Below are positions 1-6,984 of a stretch of DNA of 23,551 nucleotides, piece after piece. Position 1 is the first letter of the stretch. The number at the start of each line of letters is the position of its first letter. A model generated the notes under the pieces. The model saw only the letters and a program-made list of their open reading frames with translations. It was not told where the DNA came from and ran no database searches. Both the position numbers and the translations under genes were made by a program. This DNA is from Hyphomicrobium_A sp035517115. Its GTDB lineage: Bacteria > Pseudomonadota > Alphaproteobacteria > Rhizobiales > Hyphomicrobiaceae. The stretch lies in NCBI GenBank assembly GCA_035517115.1, contig DATIZL010000170.1, positions 1 to 23,551 of the forward strand, given 5' to 3'.

Positions 1-28
1 GGCCGCAGCAATCTGGGAGCGCCCAACA

Positions 29-1258
29 ATGAAAATCTATCCGACCCTAGAAATCCCCAACACGCTCGCTGCCGGCCCCGGCCCCGGGAACACGGACCCG
101 CGCGTGCTCGAGCGCTTCGCCAAGTCGGGCGTCGCCGACCACATGCAGAAGGACGTGGTGCGCGGCATGCTCGAGGCCAAAGAGATGCTGCGCGAGCTGT
201 GGGGGACGAAGAACGTCTACACCTACGGCGTCGCCGGCACCGGCTTCTCCGGCCTCGACTGCGTGCTCTCGCTGATCCTGCCGGGCGACAAGGTCGTCGC
301 CTTCCCCAACGGCACCTTCTCCGGCATCGATAGCCTCACCATCCGCATGAAGGCGGCAACGGCCGAGGAGCTTGCCGCCGACTCGCTCAACCCCAAGCCC
401 GCGAGCGTGACGATCGTCGAGACGCCGCACGGCCAGTCGGTCACCGGCGCCACCGTCGACAAGGCGCTCGCCGAGAAGAAACCCATGTGGGCGTTCATGG
501 CCCACTGGGAGACGGGCTCGGGCCGCGTCAACGACTTGAAAGGCTTCTCCGATGCCTGCCTAAAGCACGGCGTGATGGGCATCGTCGATGCCGTCTCGAG
601 CCTCGGCGTCGCCGACTTCAATATCGACGACTACCCGGGCGTCGTCGCCTGGGCCTCCTGCCCGCAGAAGGGCGTGCTGTCGCTGCCCTTGACCTACGCG
701 CCCGTCAGCTTCACCGACAAGGCGATCGGGATGGTCAAGAAGCGGGGCTGCCGCACTTATGAGCACCACCCCATCCTCGACGCGCGCCATTGGGGCATCG
801 TCGACGGCAAAGATGTGCCCAACGCGGTCTACCACCAGACCCATTCGTGCTACGCGGTCGCCGCCTTCCACGAGGCGCTGCGCATCATCTTGGGCTACGG
901 GCGCCGCCGCAAAGCCTCCGACTACGCCTATCACGAGAAAGCGCTGCGCCAGGCGGTCGAAGCCATGGGCTGCGACGTCACCTCCAACATGACGAGCCTC
1001 GTGGTGTTGAACCTGCCAGGCAAGCTCAAGGGCAAGGAGAAGGACCTCGTCGCGGGTGAGCGCGCCAAGGGCTTCGGCATCTGGCCGACGCTGTCGGAGC
1101 CGGTGCAGGTGCGCATCGGCATCTTGAACCAGCTGTCGCCCGAGCAGATCTCGGAGATCGTCAGCCGCTTCGCCGACGCCATGCTCGCCATGGGCGCGGA
1201 GTTCGACAAGCAGAAGGTGATGAGCGGCTTGAAGAGCTACTACGCGCAGGCGGCGTAG
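29..1258 (+). CDS. Class V PLP aminotransferase, serine/alanine-glyoxylate type
   Basis: This 409-residue protein is a fold-type I, class V aminotransferase of the serine-glyoxylate / alanine-glyoxylate group, soluble and PLP-dependent. Visible motifs are the AGPGPGNTDP start typical of the family, a HWETGSGR segment (H159-E161) matching the family HxETSTG motif, D187 in DAVSSLG as the likely partner of the PLP ring nitrogen, and K214 in CPQKGVLS as the Schiff-base lysine. Length fits the family (about 380-420). The ATG is preceded by GGGAG at 15-19 with a good spacing. By family it would move an amino group from serine or alanine to glyoxylate, making glycine; in methylotrophs this is a serine-cycle step. 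The exact donor cannot be read from sequence, so no symbol is given. No serine-cycle genes are next to it. The gene is followed by about 300 nt of palindromic repeats. Confidence 0.88.
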   Translation: MKIYPTLEIPNTLAAGPGPGNTDPRVLERFAKSGVADHMQKDVVRGMLEAKEMLRELWGTKNVYTYGVAGTGFSGLDCVLSLILPGDKVVAFPNGTFSGIDSLTIRMKAATAEELAADSLNPKPASVTIVETPHGQSVTGATVDKALAEKKPMWAFMAHWETGSGRVNDLKGFSDACLKHGVMGIVDAVSSLGVADFNIDDYPGVVAWASCPQKGVLSLPLTYAPVSFTDKAIGMVKKRGCRTYEHHPILDARHWGIVDGKDVPNAVYHQTHSCYAVAAFHEALRIILGYGRRRKASDYAYHEKALRQAVEAMGCDVTSNMTSLVVLNLPGKLKGKEKDLVAGERAKGFGIWPTLSEPVQVRIGILNQLSPEQISEIVSRFADAMLAMGAEFDKQKVMSGLKSYYAQAA

Positions 1259-1280
1259 GTTCTGTCACACAACCTAGTCC

Positions 1281-1327
1281 CCTCTCCCCGTCATGGCGGA
1301 GCCATGCTTCGCATGGACGGGGAGAGG
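1281..1327. repeat. Intergenic inverted repeat with nested palindrome
   Basis: The outer arms CCTCTCCCCGTC (1281-1292) and GACGGGGAGAGG (1316-1327) are perfect 12-bp reverse complements. Inside lies the palindrome CATGGC-GGA-GCCATG (1292-1306). It sits 22 nt after the aminotransferase stop, so the hairpin could act as a 3' stability element, but there is no T-tract. A near-identical half copy lies in the opposite orientation at 4059-4084. Confidence 0.75.
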
Positions 1328-1377
1328 TTAGGGTGAGGGGGTTCGACGCTCGCGAACGATTCTCCCCCTCCCCGCTC

Positions 1378-1423
1378 GCCCGCGCGAAGCGCGGGCTCGC
1401 GACCTCTCCCCACCGGGGAGAGG
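1378..1423. repeat. Two adjacent GC-rich hairpins
   Basis: There are two short perfect hairpins. The first is GCCCGCGC / GCGCGGGC (1378-1385 with 1389-1396, GAA loop). The second is CCTCTCCCC / GGGGAGAGG (1403-1411 with 1415-1423, ACC loop). The second shares the CCTCTCCCC core with the repeat at 1281-1327, so all three look like pieces of one repeat family that fills the 302-nt gap between the aminotransferase and the GIY-YIG gene. I see no gene in this gap. Confidence 0.7.
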
Positions 1424-1501
1424 TGAATCTGGGGCGACCAATCCACCACACTGCGAAGTCCGCGCGGGTTTGCCCCGCGCAGCCTGTGGCCTATTGGAAG
1501 T

Positions 1502-1531
1502 GTCGTCCTCAGGGCTTGTCCCGAGGATCCA
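1502..1531. repeat. Palindromic repeat, left copy beside GIY-YIG gene
   Basis: The core CCTCAGGG-CTTGT-CCCGAGG (1507-1526) is an imperfect palindrome. It matches the reverse complement of the element at 1880-1910 over about 28 nt, apart from one extra A and a few end changes. The two copies are in inverted orientation and bracket the GIY-YIG gene. Similar CCTCGGGCTTGTCCCGAGG elements are, from general knowledge, widespread intergenic repeats in Hyphomicrobiales genomes. Confidence 0.7.
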
Positions 1532-1560
1532 GGGCCCCGCATACTCCCAGCGGGGAGCGA

Positions 1561-1860
1561 ATGAACCTCTACTGGGTCTACATCCTTGCGAGCCGGCCGC
1601 GCGGCACGCTCTATATCGGCGTGACCAACAACATCCTCGGCCGCGTCGAGCTGCATCGGGATGGCAAGGGCTCGAAGTTTACGGGTCGCTACCGCGTCAC
1701 AACGCTCGTCTACTTCGAGGAGTTCAGCGACATCAATGACGCGATCCAGCGCGAGAAGACGCTGAAGCGCTACCTGCGCGACTGGAAGATCAAGCTGATG
1801 GAGCAGTCGAACCCGCAGTGGGTCGACCTCTATCCTGGTCTGCTGGCGCGCTTCGGATAG
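1561..1860 (+). CDS. Small single-domain GIY-YIG endonuclease
   Basis: This 99-residue stand-alone GIY-YIG nuclease domain is of the YhbQ/UPF0213-like kind. The signature is clear: VYI (6-8) and YIG (18-20) replace GIY and YIG, R28 in NNILGRVELHR is the expected catalytic arginine, SKFTGRY (38-44) follows, and E65 in QREKTLKR is the expected metal-binding glutamate. The C-terminus NPQWVDLY is typical of this subfamily. I chose the ATG at 1561 because GGGGAG lies just upstream and the open frame further up runs only through repeat DNA. The family cleaves or nicks DNA; the substrate of these short members is not well settled. The gene lies between inverted copies of a palindromic repeat (1502-1531 and 1880-1910), which suggests it travels or coevolves with the repeats, but that is inference. 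Confidence 0.87.
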   Translation: MNLYWVYILASRPRGTLYIGVTNNILGRVELHRDGKGSKFTGRYRVTTLVYFEEFSDINDAIQREKTLKRYLRDWKIKLMEQSNPQWVDLYPGLLARFG

Positions 1861-1879
1861 GCAGGGAGCAAGCGGAAGA

Positions 1880-1910
1880 CTGGAATCCTCGGGACAAGCC
1901 CGAGGATGAC
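1880..1910. repeat. Palindromic repeat, right copy beside GIY-YIG gene
   Basis: Perfect 9-bp arms ATCCTCGGG (1885-1893) and CCCGAGGAT (1899-1907) surround an ACAAG loop. The element is the inverted counterpart of the copy at 1502-1531. It lies 24 nt after the GIY-YIG stop codon. Confidence 0.8.
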
Positions 1911-1931
1911 AGAGGAGACCTCAAGGAACTC

Positions 1932-1958
1932 GGTGTCAGACCCTCAGGGTCTGACACC
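1932..1958. terminator. 27-nt near-perfect palindrome between convergent genes
   Basis: Thirteen-base arms GGTGTCAGACCCT (1932-1944) and AGGGTCTGACACC (1946-1958) are perfect reverse complements around one base. It sits between the convergent GIY-YIG and PEP carboxykinase genes, 70 nt from the latter's stop, so it could end transcription from both sides or protect 3' ends. There is no T-run on either strand, so a REP-like repeat is equally possible. The GGTGTCAGAC core resembles REP-type elements seen in several proteobacteria (recalled, not searched). Confidence 0.55.
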
Positions 1959-2028
1959 ACAACCGAACACGAAGGCCGCGCGGAGCGACCCGCGCGGCGT
2001 CGTGCAGTGCCCAATATTCCGTGCGCGA

Positions 2029-3867
2029 CTAGCCGAGCCGCTGCTCCAGCGCGCTAAGCTCGTCCGCCAACGCCTTCGGCAGCTTCGCCCCGAAGCTCGC
2101 GAAGTGCTCGCGGATCATCGGCAGCTCGGCCTTCCAGCCGTCCTTGTCGGCGCTCGTCAGCTCCTTCAAGTCGCCGGCATCGACCTTGACCCCGGAGACA
2201 TCGAGCGCGCCGTCCGCCGGCAGCTTGCCGATGGGGGTGTCGACCGCTTTCGCGGTGCCGTCGCAGCGCTCGAAGATCCACTTCAAGACGCGGCTGTTGT
2301 CGCCGTAGCCCGGCCACATGAACTTGCCGGCCGCATTCTTGCGGAACCAGTTCACGTAGAAGATCTTCGGCATCTTGGCGCCGCCCTTCTCGCCCATCTT
2401 CAGCCAATGGGCGAAGTAGTCGCCCATGTGGTAGCCGCAGAAGGGCAGCATGGCCATGGGATCGCGGCGCAGCTCGCCGATCTTGCCGGCCGCCGCGGCC
2501 GTCTTCTCCGAGGCCATGATCGAGCCGAGGAACGTGCCGTGCACCCAGTTCAACGCCTCGGCGACGAGCGGCACCACGCTCGCGCGCCGGCCCCCGAACA
2601 GGATGGCGTCGATCGGTACGCCCTTGGGATCCTGCCACTCCTTGGCGATCACCGGGCACTGCGCGGCCGGCGCGGTGAAGCGCGCATTGGGGTGCGCGGC
2701 GGGGCGCCCTGAATTGGGCGTCCACGAGCGGCGCATCCAGTCGGTGGTGTGCGCCGGCGGGGCGCTCATCTGCTCCCACCACACGTCGCCGTCGTCGGTC
2801 AGCGCCACGTTGGAGTAGATGCAGTTGGCATAGAGCGTCTCCATGGCGTTGAAATTCGACTCGGTCGAGGTGCCAGGGGCGACGCCGAAGAAGCCGGCCT
2901 CCGGATTGATGGCATAGAGGCGCCCATCCGCGCCGAACTTCATCCAGCAGATGTCGTCGCCGATGGTCTCGGCCTTCCAGCCGGGGATCGTCGGCATCAG
3001 CATGGCGAGGTTGGTCTTGCCGCAGGCCGAGGGGAAGGCCGCGCCCATATATTTGGATTTCCCCTGCGGGTTGGTGAGCTTGAGGATCAGCATGTGCTCG
3101 GCCATCCAGCCCTCGTCACGCGCCTTCACGCTGGCGATGCGCAGCGCGTGGCACTTCTTGCCCAGAAGCGCGTTGCCGCCATAGCCCGAGCCGTAGGACC
3201 AGATCTCGCGCGTCTCCGGGAAGTGCGAGATGTACTTCGTCTTGTTGCAGGGCCAGGGCACATCGGCGGTGGTCGGGGTCGAAAGCGGGTAGCCGACCGA
3301 GTGCAGGCCGCGCACGAAGTCGTCCGAGTCCCCGAGCGCCTTCCATACCTCGGAGCCGACGTGCGTCATGATATGCATGTTGGCGACCGCATAGGCGCTG
3401 TCGGTTACCATCACGCCGATGCCGGCGATGGGCGAGCCGATCGGGCCCATGGAGTAGGGCACTACGTACATGGTGCGGCCCGCCATGGCGCCATCGTAGA
3501 GCTTGGAGAGCGTCGCCTTCATCTCCGCGGGCTCGAACCAGTTGTTGGTCGGGCCCGCGTCGTCCTTCGACTTGGAGCAGATGTAGGTCTGGTCCTCGAC
3601 GCGGGCGACGTCGGCAGGATCGGAGCGCACGAGAATGGAGTTGGGCCGCTTCTCCGGGTTGAGCCACATGGCCGTGCCGCTGTCGACCAGCGACTTCAGA
3701 AGCGCCTGATACTCGTGCTTGGAGCCGTCGCACCACACGACGCTCTCCGGTTTGAACAGGGCTTTTGCCTCCTCGACGAACTTCAGGACTTTGGGATTGG
3801 TGGTGGGGGCTTGCTCGTTGCTTTGCTGGCCTGAGAACTGGGACTTCAAGGCGGACAGAATGCTCAT
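2029..3867 (-). CDS. pckG: Phosphoenolpyruvate carboxykinase, GTP type
   Basis: This full-length 612-residue GTP-dependent PEP carboxykinase converts oxaloacetate and GTP to phosphoenolpyruvate, CO2 and GDP, the entry step of gluconeogenesis, in the cytosol. Diagnostic segments are R81 in LVRSDPADVARVEDQTYI, the block YVVPYSMGPIGSPIAGIGV (134-152), the kinase-1a P-loop FPSACGKTNLAM (278-289, with C282 and K284), the metal site GDDICWM (303-309), FGGRR (424-428) and NWFRKNAAGKFMWPGYGDNSRVL (506-528). These are specific to the GTP family and not to the ATP family. The ATG has GAGGAA upstream (3877-3882 on the complement). The gene stands alone, convergent with the GIY-YIG gene, and a perfect palindrome at 3926-3946 may be its operator. 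The ATP enzyme PckA is the form I would expect in most Hyphomicrobiales, so the GTP form is a mild surprise. Confidence 0.96.
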   Translation of the reverse strand: MSILSALKSQFSGQQSNEQAPTTNPKVLKFVEEAKALFKPESVVWCDGSKHEYQALLKSLVDSGTAMWLNPEKRPNSILVRSDPADVARVEDQTYICSKSKDDAGPTNNWFEPAEMKATLSKLYDGAMAGRTMYVVPYSMGPIGSPIAGIGVMVTDSAYAVANMHIMTHVGSEVWKALGDSDDFVRGLHSVGYPLSTPTTADVPWPCNKTKYISHFPETREIWSYGSGYGGNALLGKKCHALRIASVKARDEGWMAEHMLILKLTNPQGKSKYMGAAFPSACGKTNLAMLMPTIPGWKAETIGDDICWMKFGADGRLYAINPEAGFFGVAPGTSTESNFNAMETLYANCIYSNVALTDDGDVWWEQMSAPPAHTTDWMRRSWTPNSGRPAAHPNARFTAPAAQCPVIAKEWQDPKGVPIDAILFGGRRASVVPLVAEALNWVHGTFLGSIMASEKTAAAAGKIGELRRDPMAMLPFCGYHMGDYFAHWLKMGEKGGAKMPKIFYVNWFRKNAAGKFMWPGYGDNSRVLKWIFERCDGTAKAVDTPIGKLPADGALDVSGVKVDAGDLKELTSADKDGWKAELPMIREHFASFGAKLPKALADELSALEQRLG

Positions 3868-3925
3868 ATGCAGCGGTTCCTCGAGCGTTGGAGTGGGGCC
3901 GACGGACGTTGCGTGCTTGCTATCA

Positions 3926-3946
3926 TTGAAATGACGGCCATTTCAA
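3926..3946 (-). promoter_or_regulatory. Candidate operator palindrome upstream of pckG
   Basis: TTGAAATG (3926-3933) and CATTTCAA (3939-3946) are perfect 8-bp inverted arms separated by five bases. On the pckG strand the distal arm gives TTGAAA, a plausible -35 box, but no good -10 box lies at the expected distance (best guesses ATAGCA or TAGCAA around 3917-3923). The element is 59-79 bp upstream of the pckG start. The symmetry and placement fit a dimeric regulator site; the regulator is unknown. Confidence 0.45.
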
Positions 3947-3983
3947 GCGACGCGGCCTGAGGCCTGCCGCCGCCGCTGCCATC

Positions 3984-4084
3984 CCGACATCCATTGTCAT
4001 CCCGGGCGAGCGAGCCATAAGGCAACGTCATCCGCGCGCAGGCGGGGATCCAGGACCGGCATGGCTCCGCCATGACGGGAGAGG
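3984..4084. repeat. Dispersed intergenic repeat block
   Basis: Two GTCATCC-type units (around 3995 and 4026) are followed by a palindrome CATGGC-TCC-GCCATG (4060-4074) and GACGGGAGAGG. Positions 4059-4084, read on the complement, match 1281-1307 with a single-base indel, so this is an inverted copy of the repeat after the aminotransferase. It lies between the starting end of pckG and the 3' end of the next minus-strand gene. No coding sequence is seen in 3868-4114. Confidence 0.65.
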
Positions 4085-4114
4085 TGCAGACCCCGGTTGG
4101 CGGCAGCGCGGCGG

Positions 4115-5959
4115 CTATCGCGCCGCCGGCGAAAAGTCCTCAACGCTGACCGGCGGGAAATAGACGCCCTCGAGCCGGCGCACCCACACCTCGCCGGTGC
4201 GCGCCCGCAAGCTCGCATCGGAATAGCGGTAATCATAAAGGAGCGCGCGTACGTACTTGGGTGGGTGCTCGGGGAAGGGGTTCGAGGCGAGCAATCCCAG
4301 CACCTCAGGGCTCCCTTGCAGCAGCCGGAGCAGCAGGCCCTCGATCCAGCGGTTCTGACCGGCGCCCTCGAAGGCGGCGAACCAGAGCTGCCAGTCGAGG
4401 CGCGGCTGGTGCGGGATGTTCCATTTGAGCGGCCGGTTGGTCGGGCCGGCCTTGTAGCGGAACTCGTACTCGCGCCAGCTCTGCCCGTCGTCGGAGCCTT
4501 CGATGATGATCTCCGGGCGCGTCGTCGTCATGGTGGCGAACACGCCGTAGGGGTTGACGATCGCGTAGGGTGCGATGGCCTCGGTGAGCCGGCCGATGAG
4601 CGGGAGATGGCGGTTGGTGAAGGGCTCGGCCATGATGTCGAGCCCGACGGGAATGGCGACGAGCGCCAAGAGCGAGGCGAGCACCGTCGCCGTCCTCCCC
4701 GGCTGCGGCGCTCCTGCCTTGATCCGCTCAGCGAGTGGCGCCGGAAGGACGCGGCGGAGCTGCTTGTCGTCGAACAGGAAGAGGCAGAGGAGGATTGTCA
4801 GCAGGTTGAAGAAGTTGAAATTGCCGGTGAGGACGATCGCGAGCTGGAACGCGATCGCCATGAGCCCGGCAATGGCGCGCGGACGCCGCGGCAGGAAGAT
4901 CATGAATACGATCAAGAGCTCGATGACGAGGGTGAGGCCCGTGAGCGCGGAAAGCAGCCACTCGGGCATCTGCGCGGCATACCAGGCGAGCGGTGTCGGC
5001 AGCGGCTCGGTCAGGAAGTGGTACTTCAGCGCGGTGAGCTCGCGCCAGGTGGGATCGCCGGAGATCACCTTCACGACGCCGGCGAGGAACAGGAAGCGGA
5101 ACACCAAGAGGCGGTAGAGCCATACGACGATGCGCGTGCCGCCGGTCAAGAAGATCGCGAGGAACCCGCTCTCCAGGAGGAGCTGGTCCCACTGGAAGTT
5201 CGTGAACAGCTGCCCGGCGTAGGTGTAGGAGAGGTAGAGCACGAACAGCGCGATGAGAGCGGGGCGCACGAGCACGCCGAGCAAGACGAGGGCGCCGAGC
5301 GCGGCGCCGAGCCACGCGCCGGCGATGAGCGCGGTGTCGCTCTGACCGAGCCAGAAGAGTGTGGGGAGGCGCCAGTAGGCGGCGGTGCCCCAGGCTCCGT
5401 GCGCGGCGGGCAGGTAGCGGTCGAGCGGCGTGATGCCGTCGTGGCCGACGAGGCCAGAAATCTGCACGGCCAGCGAGACGAAGGCGGCGGCGTAGATGGC
5501 GCCGAGCCCGCGCAGGAACAGCCAGGAGACGAGCGCGTAGGATTCGGGCTCGAGCGTCGGGCCCCAAAGGATGCGCGTGATGGCGGCAAGCAGCCCGCGG
5601 CGCTTCGACAGGAACGAGTAGGCGGCCTCGCTCACGGGAGCAAAGCCCGGCAGGTACCGGTAGAGCCACCACCACCAGCTTCGCGCCGGCGCATAGGTCA
5701 GCAGACGGAACGTCGCCGCGGCGCCAGCGTAGGTGCTCCCGTCCGGCTCGATGAGCTGCATCGCGCGCTTGAACTCATCGAGCGGGATGCGGGGGAAGTC
5801 CTTCGCCGCCTCCTGGTAGGGGCGGTAGACGACGCGCTCGCCCGTCAGTTGTCCCCAGTAGTCGACCCAGGTGCGGCAGATCCCGCAGTCGCCGTCGTAA
5901 ATTAATGTCGGGCGCAATTCACTCACAGTTCGCTCGTGTTGCGGGGAGATTTCGCTCAT
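4115..5959 (-). CDS. DCC thioredoxin-like / lipase maturation factor fusion, membrane protein
   Basis: This 614-residue protein has two parts. Residues about 17-125 form a DUF393 (DCC family) thioredoxin-like domain with the hallmark YDGDCGICRTWVDYW, where C25 and C28 form a CxxC pair. Residues about 140-605 match the lipase maturation factor (LMF1/LMF2) family: many hydrophobic membrane segments between 142 and 440, FLAGVVKVISGDPTWREL (291-308), NFNFFNLLTILLCLFLFDD (380-398), and the soluble C-terminal signature VNPYGVFATM (468-477), SDDGQSWREYEFRY (489-502) and WNIPHQPRLDWQLWFAAF (513-530). Animal LMF1 is needed for lipase folding in the ER; the bacterial role is unknown. The fusion points to thiol-disulfide chemistry in folding or lipid handling at the inner membrane (inference). 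The ATG at 5959 has no strong ribosome site; GTG at codon 12 is an alternative start. Confidence 0.85.
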   Translation of the reverse strand: MSEISPQHERTVSELRPTLIYDGDCGICRTWVDYWGQLTGERVVYRPYQEAAKDFPRIPLDEFKRAMQLIEPDGSTYAGAAATFRLLTYAPARSWWWWLYRYLPGFAPVSEAAYSFLSKRRGLLAAITRILWGPTLEPESYALVSWLFLRGLGAIYAAAFVSLAVQISGLVGHDGITPLDRYLPAAHGAWGTAAYWRLPTLFWLGQSDTALIAGAWLGAALGALVLLGVLVRPALIALFVLYLSYTYAGQLFTNFQWDQLLLESGFLAIFLTGGTRIVVWLYRLLVFRFLFLAGVVKVISGDPTWRELTALKYHFLTEPLPTPLAWYAAQMPEWLLSALTGLTLVIELLIVFMIFLPRRPRAIAGLMAIAFQLAIVLTGNFNFFNLLTILLCLFLFDDKQLRRVLPAPLAERIKAGAPQPGRTATVLASLLALVAIPVGLDIMAEPFTNRHLPLIGRLTEAIAPYAIVNPYGVFATMTTTRPEIIIEGSDDGQSWREYEFRYKAGPTNRPLKWNIPHQPRLDWQLWFAAFEGAGQNRWIEGLLLRLLQGSPEVLGLLASNPFPEHPPKYVRALLYDYRYSDASLRARTGEVWVRRLEGVYFPPVSVEDFSPAAR

Positions 5960-6003
5960 GTGGGGCGTAAATTAAGCCATGTCGCGGTCTTGTTCGATGG
6001 CCC

Positions 6004-6033
6004 TTGACGCGAAGCCCGCGCGCGCCCTTATTT
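6004..6033 (+). promoter_or_regulatory. Sigma-70 promoter of rnpB
   Basis: TTGACG (6004-6009) is a strong -35 box. A -10-like CTTATT (6027-6032, spacer 17) or TTATTT (6028-6033, spacer 18) follows. Transcription would start about 8 nt later, at the first base of the RNase P RNA predicted independently from its P1 helix (6041). That agreement supports the call. Confidence 0.6.
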
Positions 6034-6040
6034 CTTCCTA

Positions 6041-6450
<410 letters not shown>

Positions 6451-6459
6451 TAATTTTCT

Positions 6460-6480
6460 CGCTCGGCTCGAGCGGCTTTT
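6460..6480 (+). terminator. Rho-independent terminator of rnpB
   Basis: A CGCTCG-GCT-CGAGCG hairpin (6460-6474) is followed by GCTTTT (6475-6480), starting 10 nt after the 3' end of rnpB. The stem is short and the T-run is only four, but the position is right. Confidence 0.6.
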
Positions 6481-6627
6481 CGGGGCCGCAATTGATGCGT
6501 TTTTGGACGCTCAAAGAGCGCGCGTTAACCATAAAAATCTGTTGCCGCAAATCCCCTCCTGAAGCTCAAGAGCACAGTAAAGATTGAGGCCTAGCGTCGG
6601 TCGCGCTCGGGTTCATTGGAGATCCAC

Positions 6628-6972
6628 ATGCGCAAGCAGTTAACGGCACTCATCGGCGCTGCGGCGGGCTTGGCGGCCCTGGCCGCGAGCGCAGGCCCCG
6701 CCGCCGCCTGGCACAGCTACCGTTGGTATGCGGACTATGCGCCGCTCTACCGCCCGTGTTGCGGCGCCGTCTACGGCCCGCCGGTCGTCTACGTCGTGCC
6801 GCCGGCCTACGCCTACTATCCGCGGCCGCTCTATCGTGCCGGCTGCTGCGGCACCATCTACGGCCCCGCCGGCACCTACTATCCACGTGCAGTCTACTAT
6901 CCGCGCGCGGCCTACTACACGTACGGCTACGTGGGCTACCCCTACCCCTATCGCCGCGGCTGCTGCTGGTAA
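6628..6972 (+). CDS. Secreted tyrosine-rich peptide with three CC pairs
   Basis: I do not recognise a named family. The 114-residue product begins with a clear Sec signal peptide: MRKQ, a hydrophobic core to about residue 22, and a likely cut after AGPAAA (27). The mature 87 residues contain 22 tyrosines (about 25%), many P, G and R, and exactly six cysteines as three CC pairs (PCCG, GCCG, GCCW). A loose repeat YR-x(1-2)-CCG-x-[VI]-YGP occurs twice, followed by YYPRA repeats, and the protein ends RRGCCW. It is probably periplasmic or cell-surface; the CC pairs could form disulfides or bind metal, and the tyrosines could be crosslinked or bind wall polymers (inference). ATG 6628 is chosen because GGAG (6618-6621) lies 6 nt upstream and the signal peptide begins there. 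The stop is 12 nt from the convergent DHFR-like gene. Confidence 0.78.
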   Translation: MRKQLTALIGAAAGLAALAASAGPAAAWHSYRWYADYAPLYRPCCGAVYGPPVVYVVPPAYAYYPRPLYRAGCCGTIYGPAGTYYPRAVYYPRAAYYTYGYVGYPYPYRRGCCW

Positions 6973-6984
6973 GCGCCGCTCACA

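Noticed and set aside
1281..1423. Possible CRISPR array
   Set aside because: The repeats are nested hairpins of unequal length without regular spacers, and no cas genes are near.
1333..1560. N-terminal extension of the GIY-YIG frame
   Set aside because: It reads through palindromic repeats. The GIY-YIG domain starts at the ATG at 1561, with a ribosome site just before.
4097..5905. A 602-codon open frame on the + strand, antisense to the LMF-family gene
   Set aside because: The product is a low-complexity Glu/Arg/Gly-rich shadow of a GC-rich membrane protein gene read backwards. The minus-strand protein has clear family motifs, and this frame has none.
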